DNA of 64,000 bases. Origin: Gnetum montanum (lineage: Eukaryota > Streptophyta > Gnetopsida > Gnetales > Gnetaceae). How positions within the stretch are numbered: the first letter of the stretch is position 1; each line of letters begins with the position of its first letter. Below the pieces are notes generated by a model. The model did not search any database. It worked only from the letters and a program-made list of their open reading frames with translations, and was not told the DNA's origin. The stretch spans positions 68,245-132,244 of the forward strand of contig MNCI01007602.1 of the NCBI GenBank assembly GCA_015680685.1. Reading direction: 5' to 3'. Position numbers and translations under genes: made by a program. Shown piece after piece: positions 1 through 10,265 of the stretch.

Positions 1-709
1 AGCAAGATGAGGCAATGTCCATTGGTCCACCTGGCAAGACTAAATCGAATCGTTGACCCACATATTCCCATTCTCCGAAAACCCACTATCTGTTTACCAA
101 ACTATTGCACACTACGAAATGTTACAGCAGTCGCAACACGCAGAACACAATATTCACGCATGAGTACAAGGACAAGCTTCAAACAATAAAATAAAATAAA
201 ATAAAATAAAATCCCATGTTAAACCTGGTCACGAACAGGACCCTTGGCACTTCCCATATAAGCCCCAGGCGGGAAGGTATCGGTCTTCAAAATGCGTACT
301 CATGTCAAAAGCAGTCAAGAAACATTCTATCGCATGGCTTTGGCTCTTCGCTAACAGTTTCCCCAAAGAAGGGAGCTGTTCCTCCAAAGAATGCAAAACA
401 TCACCCCGTAGCTTTGGTAGCGACAACTGTTTCTCTTGAAAAATCACCAAGAGCACTGTTCCGCCAAAGGACGCACATCACATGCTTGAGTTCCGAGTCT
501 GCCGAAAGACGGCTATCGACAAGGACCGGCATGCCGCGCACCTGAGCACCCCATTTTCCAAACATGATCCCTCAGGCAGCCACCGATCCCCACGATCCCT
601 TTCCCCCTACCAGTTACCAATCTCGCCCTTTCAATACCATTCACCACTGAACATGGTACGATGATGTCTGGTCAGGTGGCAAAGGACAGAGCTTTTGTCA
701 AGTTGCTTG
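1..709. other. Unassigned sequence left of the first LTR, with an (AAAAT)n microsatellite
   Basis: I recognise no gene. A pure AAAAT-type microsatellite lies at about 186-212. Because 710-788 carries a polypurine tract followed by an LTR start, this stretch is probably the 3' untranslated part of a retrotransposon whose body lies outside the window. Short open frames on both strands show no domain. Confidence 0.4.
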
Positions 710-788
710 TGGTGTTTTGCGCTTCTTTGTCGACGCTTCTCGGGTCGATTCCTCCAAGCGTCAACAAAGAGGGGCCAATGAAACACCA
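710..788 (+). promoter_or_regulatory. Stem-loop containing a polypurine tract and the LTR start
   Basis: Inner arms at 725-738 (CTTTGTCGACGCTT) and 756-769 (AAGCGTCAACAAAG) pair with one mismatch. Outer arms at 710-717 (TGGTGTTT) and 781-788 (AAACACCA) pair fully. The polypurine tract AAAGAGGGGCCA follows the inner right arm, and the LTR start TGAAACACC at 779 lies in the outer right arm. The same arrangement recurs at 8464-8541 and, on the minus strand, at 26997-27070. A polypurine tract primes plus-strand DNA synthesis in LTR elements; the hairpin around it is my observation. Confidence 0.65.
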
Positions 789-914
789 CAAAAATCTGTG
801 ATTTTAGTATCTGTCTGACAAGAAGCAGATCCCCATGACCCACGGGCGGCTTCGGCTACATTTGAAGTCACATAGGGCAATCTTGAAAATTGAAACATCT
901 AGTTCTAATTGTGC

Positions 915-3045
915 CAGCGTATACTCCCAGCGTCTACACCCGACGTCTACGCCCAGCGTGTAAGCCCGGCTCTCCAGCGTACACGCCCAGATACGGCAGA
1001 TGCACACGCTCGACGACAAGATCTCCAATGGCAGCATGAAGATTACACCGAAGAGGAAGGATTGAAGCAAGTGGACATTCTTCGGCGTATACGCCCGACG
1101 TATACGCCCAACATTCACCAGCGTATACGCTGGGCTGGCTTTAAACCGTGGTGAGCTAGCGTCTACGCCCGGCGTCTACGCCCAGCATGTACGCCCGGAT
1201 CTCCGACGTACATGCCCAGGTGCGGCAGATGCACACGCTCAACGACAAGATCTCCAATGGTAGCATGAAGATTACACCGAAGAGCAAAGATTGAAGTAAG
1301 TGGACATTCTTCGGCGTATACGCCCAACATTCACCAGCGTATACGCCCAACGTATACGCCCGACGCTCAGCGTACACACTTCACGCACTCAACAGGTGCA
1401 ACAAAAGCAAGGATTGAAGCAAGTCAACATCCAGCATCCTTCAGGGTATACGCCCCAGCGTATACAAGTCTACGCCCAGAGTCTATGCCCAGCGTATATG
1501 CCTGGCGTATATGCCCAGCGTATACACCGCTACCTATTGTAACGTATACGACCAGCGTATACCATGTTTCTAAATTGTAACGCCCGGTCTATACGCTACG
1601 TGTCTCCCCGTCCGATTTTCCCGGTAACCCTACCCCTATAAACCGTATACGCCCAGCTTTAAACCGTGGTGAGCTAGCATCTACGCCCAGTGTCTATGCC
1701 CGACGTCTATGCCCAGCGTGTAAGCTCGGCTCTCCGGCGTACACGCCCAGATGCGGCAGATGCACACGCTCGACGACAAGATCTCCAATGGCAGCATGAA
1801 GATTACACCGAAGAGGAAGGATTGAAGCAAGTGGACATTCTTCGGCGTAGACGTTGGGCGTATACGCCCAACATTCACCAGTGTATACGCCCAGCGTATA
1901 CGCCCGGCTTTAAATCGTGGTGAGCTAGCGTCTACGCCCGGCGTCTATGCCCAGCGTGTACGCCCGGCTCTCCGGCGTACACGCCCAGGTGCGGCAGATG
2001 CACACGCTCGACGACAAGATCTCCAATGGAAGCATGGAGATTACACTGAAGAGCAAGGATTGAAGCAAGTGGACATTCTTCGGCGTATACGCCCAACATT
2101 CACCACCGTATACGCCCAGCGTATACGCCCGACGCTCAACGTACACACTTCACGCACTCAGCAAGTGCAACAGAAGCAAGGATTGAAGCAAGTCGACGTC
2201 CAGCATCCATCAGCGTATACACCCCAGCGTATACAAGTCTACGCCCAGAGTCTACGCCCAGTGTATACACCGCTACCTATTGTAACGTATACGGCCAGCG
2301 TATACCATGTTTCTAAATTGTAACGTCCAGTCTATACGCCACGTGTCTCCCCGTCCGATTTTCCCGGTAACCCTACCCCTATAAACCGTATACGCCCAGC
2401 TTTAAACCGTGGTGAGCTAGCGTCTACGCCCAGCGTGTAAGCCCGGCTCTCCGGCGTACATGCCCAGATGCGGCAGATGCACACGCTCGACGACAAGATC
2501 TCCAATGGCAGCATGAAGATTACATCGAAGAGGAAGGATTGAAGCAAGTGGACATTCTTCGGCGTATACGCCCAACATTCACCAGTGTATACGCCCGGCT
2601 TTAAACTGTGGTGAGCTAGCGTCTACACCCAACGTCTACGCCCGGCGTCTACGCCCAGCGTCTACGCCCGGCTCTCCGGCGTACACGCCTAGGTGCGGTA
2701 GATGTACACGCTCGACGATAAGATCTCCAATGGCAGCATGAAGATTACACCGAAGAGCAAGGATTGAAGCAAGTGGACATTCTTCGGCGTATACGCCCAA
2801 CATTCACCAGCATATACGCCCAGCGTATACGCCCGACACTCAGGGTACACACTTCACGCACTCAGCAGGTGCAACAGAAGCAAGGATTGAAGCAAGTCAA
2901 CGTCCAACATCCATCAGCGTATACGCCCCAGCGTATACAAGTCTACGCCCAGAGTCTACACCCGGCGTATACGCCCGGCGTATACGCCCAGCGTATACAC
3001 CGCTACCTGTTGTAACGTATACGGCCAGCGTATACTATGTTTCTA
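915..3045 (+). repeat. Palindromic GCGTATACGC minisatellite with 0.74-kb higher-order units
   Basis: Units of 10-14 bases built on GCGTATACGCCC and GCGTCTACGCCC are repeated dozens of times; the core GCGTATACGC is a perfect palindrome. These are embedded in larger tandem units: the motif TCCGATTTTC occurs at 1611, 2354 and 3084 (spacing 743 and 730). Each large unit also holds the phrase AAGATCTCCAATGG and ends with a TATAAA-like stretch, but only the last unit continues into a TATAAATA box and a transcribed-like region. Open frames here are by-products of the repeat. Confidence 0.85.
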
Positions 3046-3109
3046 AATTGTAACGCCCGGTCTATACGCCACGTGTCTCCCCGTCCGATTTTCTCGGTAA
3101 CCCTACCCC

Positions 3110-3117
3110 TATAAATA
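3110..3117 (+). promoter_or_regulatory. TATA box of the first LTR
   Basis: TATAAATA at the end of the minisatellite U3, followed by non-repetitive sequence that I read as R-U5. The two earlier large units carry CTATAAACC at the matching place, a weaker TATA-like form. Confidence 0.6.
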
Positions 3118-3682
3118 GCCCAGTTTTTTGCGTTTTCAGGGGTTGGCAAAAAAATACTTCCAGAGGACACAAGAGACATTTACGCTGCGGACCAGAGCTC
3201 AAAAACTCTCTTACGCTGGAGAGCCCTGTACTTCGTACACACAGTCTCTACGCTCCGCCTGCCTTGCGAACTAGCCGAGTCATTCCCACACACGCCGGGG
3301 CCTTTCGTCTGCCTTGTGTCAAAGCCACAACTGCGTTTGGACCGGTGCACTTTGTAATCAATTCTCAATACAAAACAGTTTACATTTTGCCCAGATTTAT
3401 TGCAGTTTTCTTTGTTTTTCAATTTACGTTTACAGGCTCATTTACATTATCGTGCTTGTTTACGGTTTACATTTAACGTGCATTGTTTATGTATAACCCA
3501 ACGTGTTGTAGCGGCAAACGTTGGGGAAGTCCTTGTTTGATCCGCGTGCGGACCATTCAAGGCACTCTGCCTTCGTCCGTTCCAGCTTGCCCTCAAGTAG
3601 AGGCAGGGTCGACTATGCTTGTCCGTAGATCTTTCGGTGCTCCTAACGTTCCAGCCTTGCACCGACGATTTCGGTCGGCACA

Positions 3683-4780
3683 GCATCCTTAGAAACATCC
3701 CTAGATTGGCCCAAGCATCTGGTCTGAACCCTAGATTTAGAGGCCAGGGATGTAACTTAGGATCCTCTCATTGAGAAGCCTATGACCATGTCCAAGGGGG
3801 AAGTAAAAACATTAAAACTCAGCTCCCTCCTAGATGCACAGACACATGAAAATGTAGCCAAGATTCTACAAGACAACATCAAAGTCTTCACATGGTCATA
3901 TAGTGATATGATGGGTTTAGATCCATGGATAATACAACACAACATTGTCCTAGACCTGCACATGAAGACAGTCAAGCAGAAGGCTCGTAAGGTTAAACCA
4001 GAAATTGCACTAGCTGTAAGAGATGAAATCACAAAGCTATACCAAGTTGGTTTCATTTGCATAGTTGATTACTCGAACTGGATGTCCATCATCATTGTGG
4101 TTTCTAGGAAAATGAGAGGATTACGAACCTGTATAGACTTTCGGGATTTGAACAAAGCAACGATTAAAGACGATTTCCCACTTCCAAGCATCGATCAACT
4201 CATCGACATTACGATCTGTCATGCCTTGTTATCCTTCATGGATGGTTTCCCCGGCTACAATCAAATTTGCATCAACCTAGAGCATCAACTAACAACAACC
4301 TTCATGACCCCATGGGGTACCTTTTGTTACACAATGATTCCTTTTGGGCTTAAGAACACCGGAGCAACCTACCAGTGAGCCATGACTTACATCTTCAGCA
4401 ACTACATCCTAGAAATGCTAAAAAACTATGTGGATGATATAGCAATCAAGTCCAAAAAGGTTGTTGATCACCCATGTGATCTAGGGGTAGTCCTTAACTG
4501 TTGTCTAATACACGACTTGCACCTTAATCCTAAAAAGTGTGTCTTTGGGGTGAAAACTGGACGCATGTTGGGGTTCGTAGTATTGGAGGCTAGAATATGG
4601 GTGGACCCTAACAAAGTTATGGCCATCATCAACCTAGCACCTCCTAGAAACCTTAAGGAGTTACGTGGTTTGCAAGGTAGGGTACAATTCATCCGAAGGT
4701 TTATAGCAAAGTTGACTGACAGGTTACACCCCATGCAACATCTTCTAAAGAATGGGGTTAACTTTAAATGGATAATCTAG
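3683..4780 (+). pseudogene. Ty3/gypsy (Tat-type) pol: reverse transcriptase, broken (element A)
   Basis: Reverse transcriptase of an LTR retrotransposon, which copies element RNA into DNA in cytoplasmic particles. The frame matches element E pol from its first codons after the LTR, before residues KTLKLSSLLD. RT blocks are present: VRDEITKLYQ.GFI, CIDFRDLNKATIKDDFPLPSIDQL, SFMDGF.GYNQI, PWGTFCYTMIPFGLKN and the YVDD active site at about 4427. The frame is cut by TGA at 4376 (CGA in the expected ATYQ-R) and other stops. No gag or protease lies between the LTR and this frame. Certain as RT; lineage called Tat because of the two RNase H domains downstream. Confidence 0.9.
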
Positions 4781-5830
4781 TGTCAACAAGCCTTTGATGA
4801 CTTGAGGAAAGAGCTATTGTACCTCCTAATTATGTATCTGCCACAGAGGGATAAGCCTTTCTTCATCTACCTTTCCATCTCTGACACATCTATCGCAATA
4901 CTATTATGTTAGAAATGAGATGATGGATCTGAGATACCAGTGTATTATCTGAGCCATGCATTAATAGCACATGAGGCAAAATACAACGAAGTGGAGAGGA
5001 GTTGCCTTGCCTTAGTGTTTGCGTTAAAAAAGTAGAGGCACTACTTGTTTCGTAGTATAATTAACATCATTTTCAAAAGCAACATACTCCGGGCTATTAC
5101 TAAAAACCTATATGAAAGTAGCAGGATAGCCTAATGGAAAGTAATAACCATGAAGTTCAGCTTACACTATGTGAGCCAATCATCGACGAAGGGTCAGGCC
5201 ATAGTAACCCAACTTACAGCCTTACCCATTGATGATTAGGCAACCATAGATCCCGAATTCCCAGACAAGCATGTTGGTATTATCAACGCCATCCCATCGC
5301 ACCTGGAAGCTACTTTACACTTTGACAGCACCTCAACTACATGAGGAAGTAGTGTAGCTACTGTCATTACATTCCCCTTTGGGGAAATGCACCCGTTTGC
5401 TTATCGTTTTATGTTCCCCTGCACTAACAATGTGGCAGAGTATGAGGGGCTACTTAGAGGCCTCTTAGCTGCACAAACACTACGCATACAACACCTGGTG
5501 ATTCGCGGGGATTTACAATTAGTTGTGAATCAAATCACTGAGGTCTATTCTTATAAAGCTATGCACCTACAACCCTACTATGATCTAGCAAAAATCCTAC
5601 TTAAGCAATTAGCAACCATAGATGTGCAACATGTGCCTTGCAAAGATAACACCGTGGCAGAAGCCTTAGCCACCCTAGCACTAAATATTGTACCACACTT
5701 GTTCACAAGTCTGCCAACTTCAATTGTCGAATGCACTGAGCCCACCACTCATGCGGGACACATGGCCTCTATCAGTGCTACGGATACCTAGGAGTGGTAC
5801 GCCAACATTAAAGCCTACCTAAAACACAGA
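4781..5830 (+). pseudogene. Element A: two RNase H domains, broken
   Basis: First domain, about 4781-5060: the usual Ty3/gypsy RNase H after RT, recognisable from KPFFIYLSISDTSIAILL, VYYLSHAL, AKYNEVERSCLALVFA and RHYLF. Second domain, about 5310-5790: an RNase H of the archaeal-like type with FDS...(first acidic residue), CTNNVAEYEGLLRGLLAA and RGDLQLVVNQI. Two RNase H domains in a row are a known hallmark of plant Tat-lineage elements. Stops at 4911, 4917, 5033, 5236, 5341, 5789 and 5832 show it is dead; most are TAG or TAA where glutamine is expected. Confidence 0.85.
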
Positions 5831-5869
5831 TAACCCCCAAGTAGACTAACATCTGCCCAAAGAGATGCG

Positions 5870-7036
5870 ATTCACAAGCATGCCTAGAAATATAAGCTTA
5901 TGGGAAATGACGCCCTGTATAGACATTCCTATGACAGGATATTGCTGGCATGTGTGGGTGAGGAGCAAGCACGAAAGGTGATTAATGAAGTACATAAGGG
6001 ACTGTGTGGTGGACACATAGCACCTAGGGCTATGGCTACGAAAATCAGATACTTAGGATACTATTGGCCCCATATGGAGCGTGACTGTCTGTCAAAAGTC
6101 AGGACGTGTGACACATGCTAGAGATACGCAAATCTCATACACGTCTCACCTACGGACTTGCATCCAATGTAGATAACGTGGCCTTTCCAATGATGGGGAC
6201 TAAACCTCATAGGACCTATTATGCCTAGGTCCTCTACAGGGCATAGTTTCATTATCATCACCACTGAGTATTTTACTAAGTGGGAGGAAGCTATCCCCCT
6301 GAGGAAGATGACATCTCAGCAAGTTTGCCACTTCATCCTAGACAACATCGTGATAAGGTTTGGGCTTCCGATGAATATTGTAACTGAAAATGGACCACAT
6401 TTTAGAAGTACGAAAACCCAAACCTTCTGCAGCAATCTAGGCATCAAGAAATCATTCTCCTCCCCATATTACCCATAGGAGAATAGATAGGCAGAGGCTA
6501 CAAATAAGTCCATCATCAACTTGCTGAAGCGGATGCTTAACAACAGTAAGAGATGATGGCACAAGCAAATCCTCTATGTTCTCTGGTCCTATAGAACAAC
6601 ATGTAGGATTGCGATGAGTAAGATCCCTTACAATCTCATTTATGGATCTAAAGTTGTGTTGCCTCTTGAGTTGCAAGTACCATCACTCTGGATGACCCTA
6701 TCTGATGTCATGAGTGAAGCCCAAAACAACGAGTCGAGAATTATCGAGCTCGACTCAATAGAGGAGGAGCACGCACAAACGCTGAGTTGCATAAAGCACT
6801 ACCAAAGAAAGGAATGACAAAATCATCATGCAAACCCACATCAATGACCAATACATAAGGGAGACCTCATTCTCAAAGCCATCCTTGAACATGTGAGCAA
6901 ATTCTCAGCCAACTGGGAAGGCCCATACATGGTCACCAAAGCCTTTGGAAATACAGCCTTCAAGTCGGTAGACATGGACAGCAACGAGTTCGCCAACCTG
7001 GTGAATCAATCGTACCTCAAGTTGTACTACATCTAA
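5870..7036 (+). pseudogene. Element A: integrase, broken
   Basis: Integrase joins element DNA to the host chromosome. An H2C2 zinc-binding region is at 5900-6120 (VHKGLCGGH ... CDTC), the catalytic core at about 6178-6570, and a C-terminal part (FSANWEGPYMVTKAF) ends at a TAA at 7034-7036. Two catalytic positions are changed: GLNLIGP has N where element E has D (GLDIIGP), and TENG has E where E has TDNG. Stops at 6119, 6477 and 6489 are TAG facing glutamine codons in element E. No chromodomain seen. Confidence 0.88.
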
Positions 7037-7510
7037 AGCATGAACACAATAAGCATCGTCTACTATGACGTGAAACTGGAAAACTTGATAATCATCCACT
7101 ATGACGTAAAATTGGCAAATTTGGCAATCATCTGCTACAACGTGAAATTGGCAAAGTTGGCAATCGTCCGCTACGATGTAAAACTGGCAAAGGTGACAAT
7201 CGTCCGCTATGACGTAAAACTGGCAAAGTTGGAAATTGTCCACTATGATGTAAAACTGGGAAAGTTGGCAATCGTCTGCTACGACGGAAAATTGGAAAGG
7301 TTGGAAATCGTCCGCAATGACATTAAATTGGCATAGCTCGTCTGCTATGATGTAAAACTGGAACAGCTCATCCACTATGACGTAAAAATAGCACAACACA
7401 TCCACTATGATGTTAAACTGGCACATACAGTCTGCTAGGATCTTAAACTAGCACAGCAGTCTACTGGGACCTTAAACCAGCATATGATTTACCAGGACCT
7501 TAAACTGGGT
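7037..7510 (+). repeat. 3'-UTR minisatellite of element A (36-bp units, then about 30-bp units)
   Basis: About fourteen units. The first eight are 36 bases and centre on CTATGACGTAAAACTGGCAA; later units shorten to about 29-32 bases and shift to GGACCTTAAACTGGC. Because 36 is a multiple of three, the first part reads as a 12-residue peptide repeat (YDVKLAKLAIV-like) from 7040 to 7336, just after the pol stop. Homologous arrays follow the coding regions at 28122-28640, 14686-14905 and 63795-64000. Confidence 0.85.
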
Positions 7511-8463
7511 TCGCGAAACATCCCCAGCATGTGTCTGCACCAAGTACACATCAAGTGAGCCTACACAGTGCTGATGTGGGGTAGGGCATTGTAGTTCCAT
7601 AATGTAGTTCACGACGCACTAAGAACATGATCTAGAACATATGCAACGTCATCATTCCTGGAACCTTGCTGATCCCCCAGAGATGTCGTACGACATGTCA
7701 CTGATCCCCCGGACCTACCATCGCCATGGCCCATCACCCTGACGATAGCTCCTTGGTCAGTGCCTATTGCTGAAGTTCCTACAATATTGTTGCCCAGCCA
7801 CAATATTATTATCCTCCAACTCCCTACTAGCATATGGGCTCAAGTGATGTTTAGCTATATGGTAGCTGATCCCATAGCTGAACTAAGAATGCATGCCTTC
7901 GGTAGGGATTCCAGAGTATTCGCACTCATAGAAACTCCATCTTGATGCTGCCAAGGCTGCTATTGGCCTTCCTAGTTTGGACACCATACACTAGAAAAGG
8001 TGTCCAAGAGCTTCAACAACATCTACAGCAAGCAAGACCTTTGCCCTTGTGTTGCATCATGGCTATTTCTTCTGGTTTTCTCTCTGTCGTGTTTGCAGGG
8101 CACGACTGAAGGTATGTACCTTCAAAGTGCAAATTCCATGACGTGTGTAACACAGCTCACCGCATGGGAAGCATCTGTAGGTAGGTCAAAACCCTACATG
8201 TATGTAACACAACTCATCCTAGGAAAGGAACACCTATTCTACGAGAGGTCAAAAGTTAGCGAAAGTGAAGATGAAAACGGGAACAACTCCCTCATGAGCA
8301 CTCTGATGAGGGACTCTGCTAAGCCTTATCTTTACCCTTTTCCTGAACCTCCTTCCTCCTTGCTTCATACTTTCCCCTTGCAAAAACCAATGCAACACTC
8401 TGAAGCATAGCTAAGCGATGTCTTGATAATCACCGAACAACAATGTTAGCATTTTGTCTTCCG
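7511..8463 (+). other. Element A 3' untranslated region
   Basis: It lies between the tandem repeat and the polypurine-tract hairpin. No domain was recognised in any frame. Its place matches 27071-28121 of element E, which is also non-coding as far as I can see. Confidence 0.5.
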
Positions 8464-8541
8464 TGGTGTTTTGTATTCTTTGTCAACATCCATCAGGCCC
8501 ATCTTCTAGACATCGACAAAGAGGGGCCAATGAAACACCCC
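8464..8541 (+). promoter_or_regulatory. Stem-loop with polypurine tract before LTR 2
   Basis: Arms CTTTGTCAA (8478) and TCGACAAAG (ends 8521) pair apart from one position. Outer arms TGGTGTTT (8464-8471) and AAACACC (8533-8539) pair. The polypurine tract is AAAGAGGGGCCA and the LTR begins TGAAACACC at 8531. The loop sequence differs from the copy at 710-788 while the arms agree. Confidence 0.65.
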
Positions 8542-8789
8542 AAAATTCGAAGGCATGCTTTCTTCACTAGGTCTTTGTAATTCACGCAGTGTCATGGAAG
8601 TTCCTCAGGAGATGGATGCTCTGATGTTCAGACTATCCAGTTCGGCAAGTTTTCTACCCCAGGTTTCAATAGGCTAAATGGATTCTCCAGCTTGCCCACC
8701 TGAGCAGTTCACCTAGTTGACCATGCACTTAGAAGCGATGCATGGAATTGTTAGCGGTGCTCAGAATGCACAAAACGCTTTATCAAGTT

Positions 8790-9360
8790 TTCTAAGTCAA
8801 GGATTTTTGCAACGCTATGCTATGATATGTAGCTTAGTAGACTTTAGAAGATGTTTAGAGAAGCAAAGTGCTACGCTATGCTATGCAATGCAGCACAGTA
8901 CAATGTAGCAAAAGCTAGATGGTCAGTCCCCTCGCCCGACTTCAAGTCCTTCATCAATGTCTCCTTTCGCCAAAAAGCGGAAAACTTGGTAAAAGGAAGT
9001 CCATGTTGGCTGCTATGCTATGGTAAGCTACATGGCGAGTGCAGTGTAGCAATTCTGTGAAGTGACAGAAGGCATCTCAAAGGGTGGGATCAACAAGTTT
9101 GTAATTTTCGCAGTGCAAAGGGAAAAGTTGCAGATTGGTGACATTTTTGCAACTAAGGCCAGCTTCTATGCTACGTAGCATAGCATAGTGTAGAAAATAT
9201 GTAATAAACAGTTACAACACTTCAAAGGTTTCCAATGCATGCAGCAGAACACAATGCAAATTTTTGCTTCGAACTGGTGGCTACGCTATGCTATGCTGCA
9301 GCATAGTGTAACAAGATGCTACGCTACGCTGAACATGCTATGCTAAAAAGCATAGTAAAG
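8790..9360 (+). repeat. Palindromic ACGCTATGC / GCATAGCGT array in U3 of LTR 2
   Basis: Recurring half-sites CTATGC, CTACGC and their complements GCATAG and GCGTAG, often back to back, as in CTATGCTACGTAGCATAG near 9168-9186 and CTATGCTGCAGCATAG near 9290. Spacing is irregular, so it is a cluster rather than a strict tandem repeat. Confidence 0.7.
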
Positions 9361-9560
9361 AATGGAAAGTAGTTACACTACATTAATGCACTTCACCTAA
9401 TTACACCATTGCTCTAACAGTGTAATTATAGGATGTCACATTTGTAATTATGGCATGGCAGACTCACCCAATGGTCATGCAGGCATGTGCAGCATAGACA
9501 TGTCAACGTAAGCCCAGGGCACGTGGTGTCCAAACCACATCTTTCACGTGCCCTTGGTCC

Positions 9561-9568
9561 TATAAATA
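9561..9568 (+). promoter_or_regulatory. TATA box of LTR 2
   Basis: TATAAATA between the palindrome-rich U3 and a non-repetitive R-U5, in the same relative place as in the other LTRs. Confidence 0.6.
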
Positions 9569-10265
9569 CCCCAATGAGCAATGCTCAAAGGGTCCAAGGT
9601 TTTTTGGTAATTTGGTTGGCTGGCAATTTTGTTGGCTGACAAGCAAAGAAAAAAGTTAGCACTACAACTTTGAGCATTGTAAGCTTTCTGTTTGACATTA
9701 TAAACAGTTAGCACTCTTAGTTGGCATTTTTTTCTTTCACATTGTTAACTCCTAAGTCCACATTCAAGCACATAGCCATCTTTCTCTACATGTCTTGGTT
9801 ACTCTTGGGATCTTTGCATTTCTTAGCACCATGAAACTGATTGTATCCACCTTGATAGAGTGAAGTAGTAGCTTTGAAGTGGTGCATTTTCCTAACTGCA
9901 TTTTACTTTTCTTCCCTACTTCTTGTCGTATTTTATACAGTTTTATGTTCTTTTTGCATTTGACATCTGAACATTGTTACTCTATGTTTCAAGTTTCATT
10001 TTCAAACTATCTATTTTACAGAAGGTTATATTAACACCGACTAAGTCCCTATCTGATCGACTAGACCATTCAGGGCACCCCATTTCCATTTTCTATCCAG
10101 CACAGCCCTCACGCAGATATGGGGTTAAGACTATCAACAACCGACGACCTCTCAGTGTTTTCCAGTTTTCAACATTTTTGGTTGCTATAGAACCCAACGG
10201 TGAGACCCAACGAAATCACTACCTTCTCCACTCGTGTGTGTGCCACTCTAAGCAAAAAATTCCCA

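Larger units (their letters stand above)
779..3682 (+). mobile_element. Long LTR with minisatellite U3 (about 2.9 kb)
   Basis: It begins TGAAACACC directly after a polypurine tract, so it behaves as a 3' LTR of an element lying to the left. U3 (to about 3109) is mostly minisatellite, a TATAAATA box is at 3110, and the rest is R-U5. The U5 carries a block at 3527-3575 (AAGTCC.TGTTTGATC then ACCATTCAAGG) shared with the other LTRs of this window. The end, near 3682, is placed by alignment with those U5 ends. No primer-binding site follows; pol homology starts at once, so a junction lies here. Confidence 0.65.
8531..10189 (+). mobile_element. LTR 2 (about 1.66 kb), 3' LTR of element A
   Basis: Starts TGAAACACC after a polypurine tract. 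U3 holds imperfect palindromes at 8790-9360 built on CTACGCTATGC and GCATAGCGTAG. TATAAATA is at 9561. U5 has the shared block at 10043-10080 (AAGTCCCTATCTGATCGAC) and ends near GGTTGCTATA. Its U3 is unlike the LTR at 779-3682, so the two do not form a simple pair. An unrecognised frame follows from 10266, so it may also have served as a 5' LTR. No clear primer-binding site follows it. Confidence 0.65.

Noticed and set aside
909-3015. Series of 65-104 codon open frames on both strands
   Set aside because: They are produced by the GCGTATACGC minisatellite and repeat with its 0.74-kb unit; no codon bias or domain.
3683-7036. Integrated plant pararetrovirus
   Set aside because: A YVDD RT is shared, but integrase, LTRs and paired RNase H domains identify a Ty3/gypsy retrotransposon.
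7037-7510. CRISPR-like array
   Set aside because: Regular 36-base units but no unique spacers between constant repeats; the whole unit repeats. It is a retrotransposon 3'-UTR minisatellite in plant DNA.
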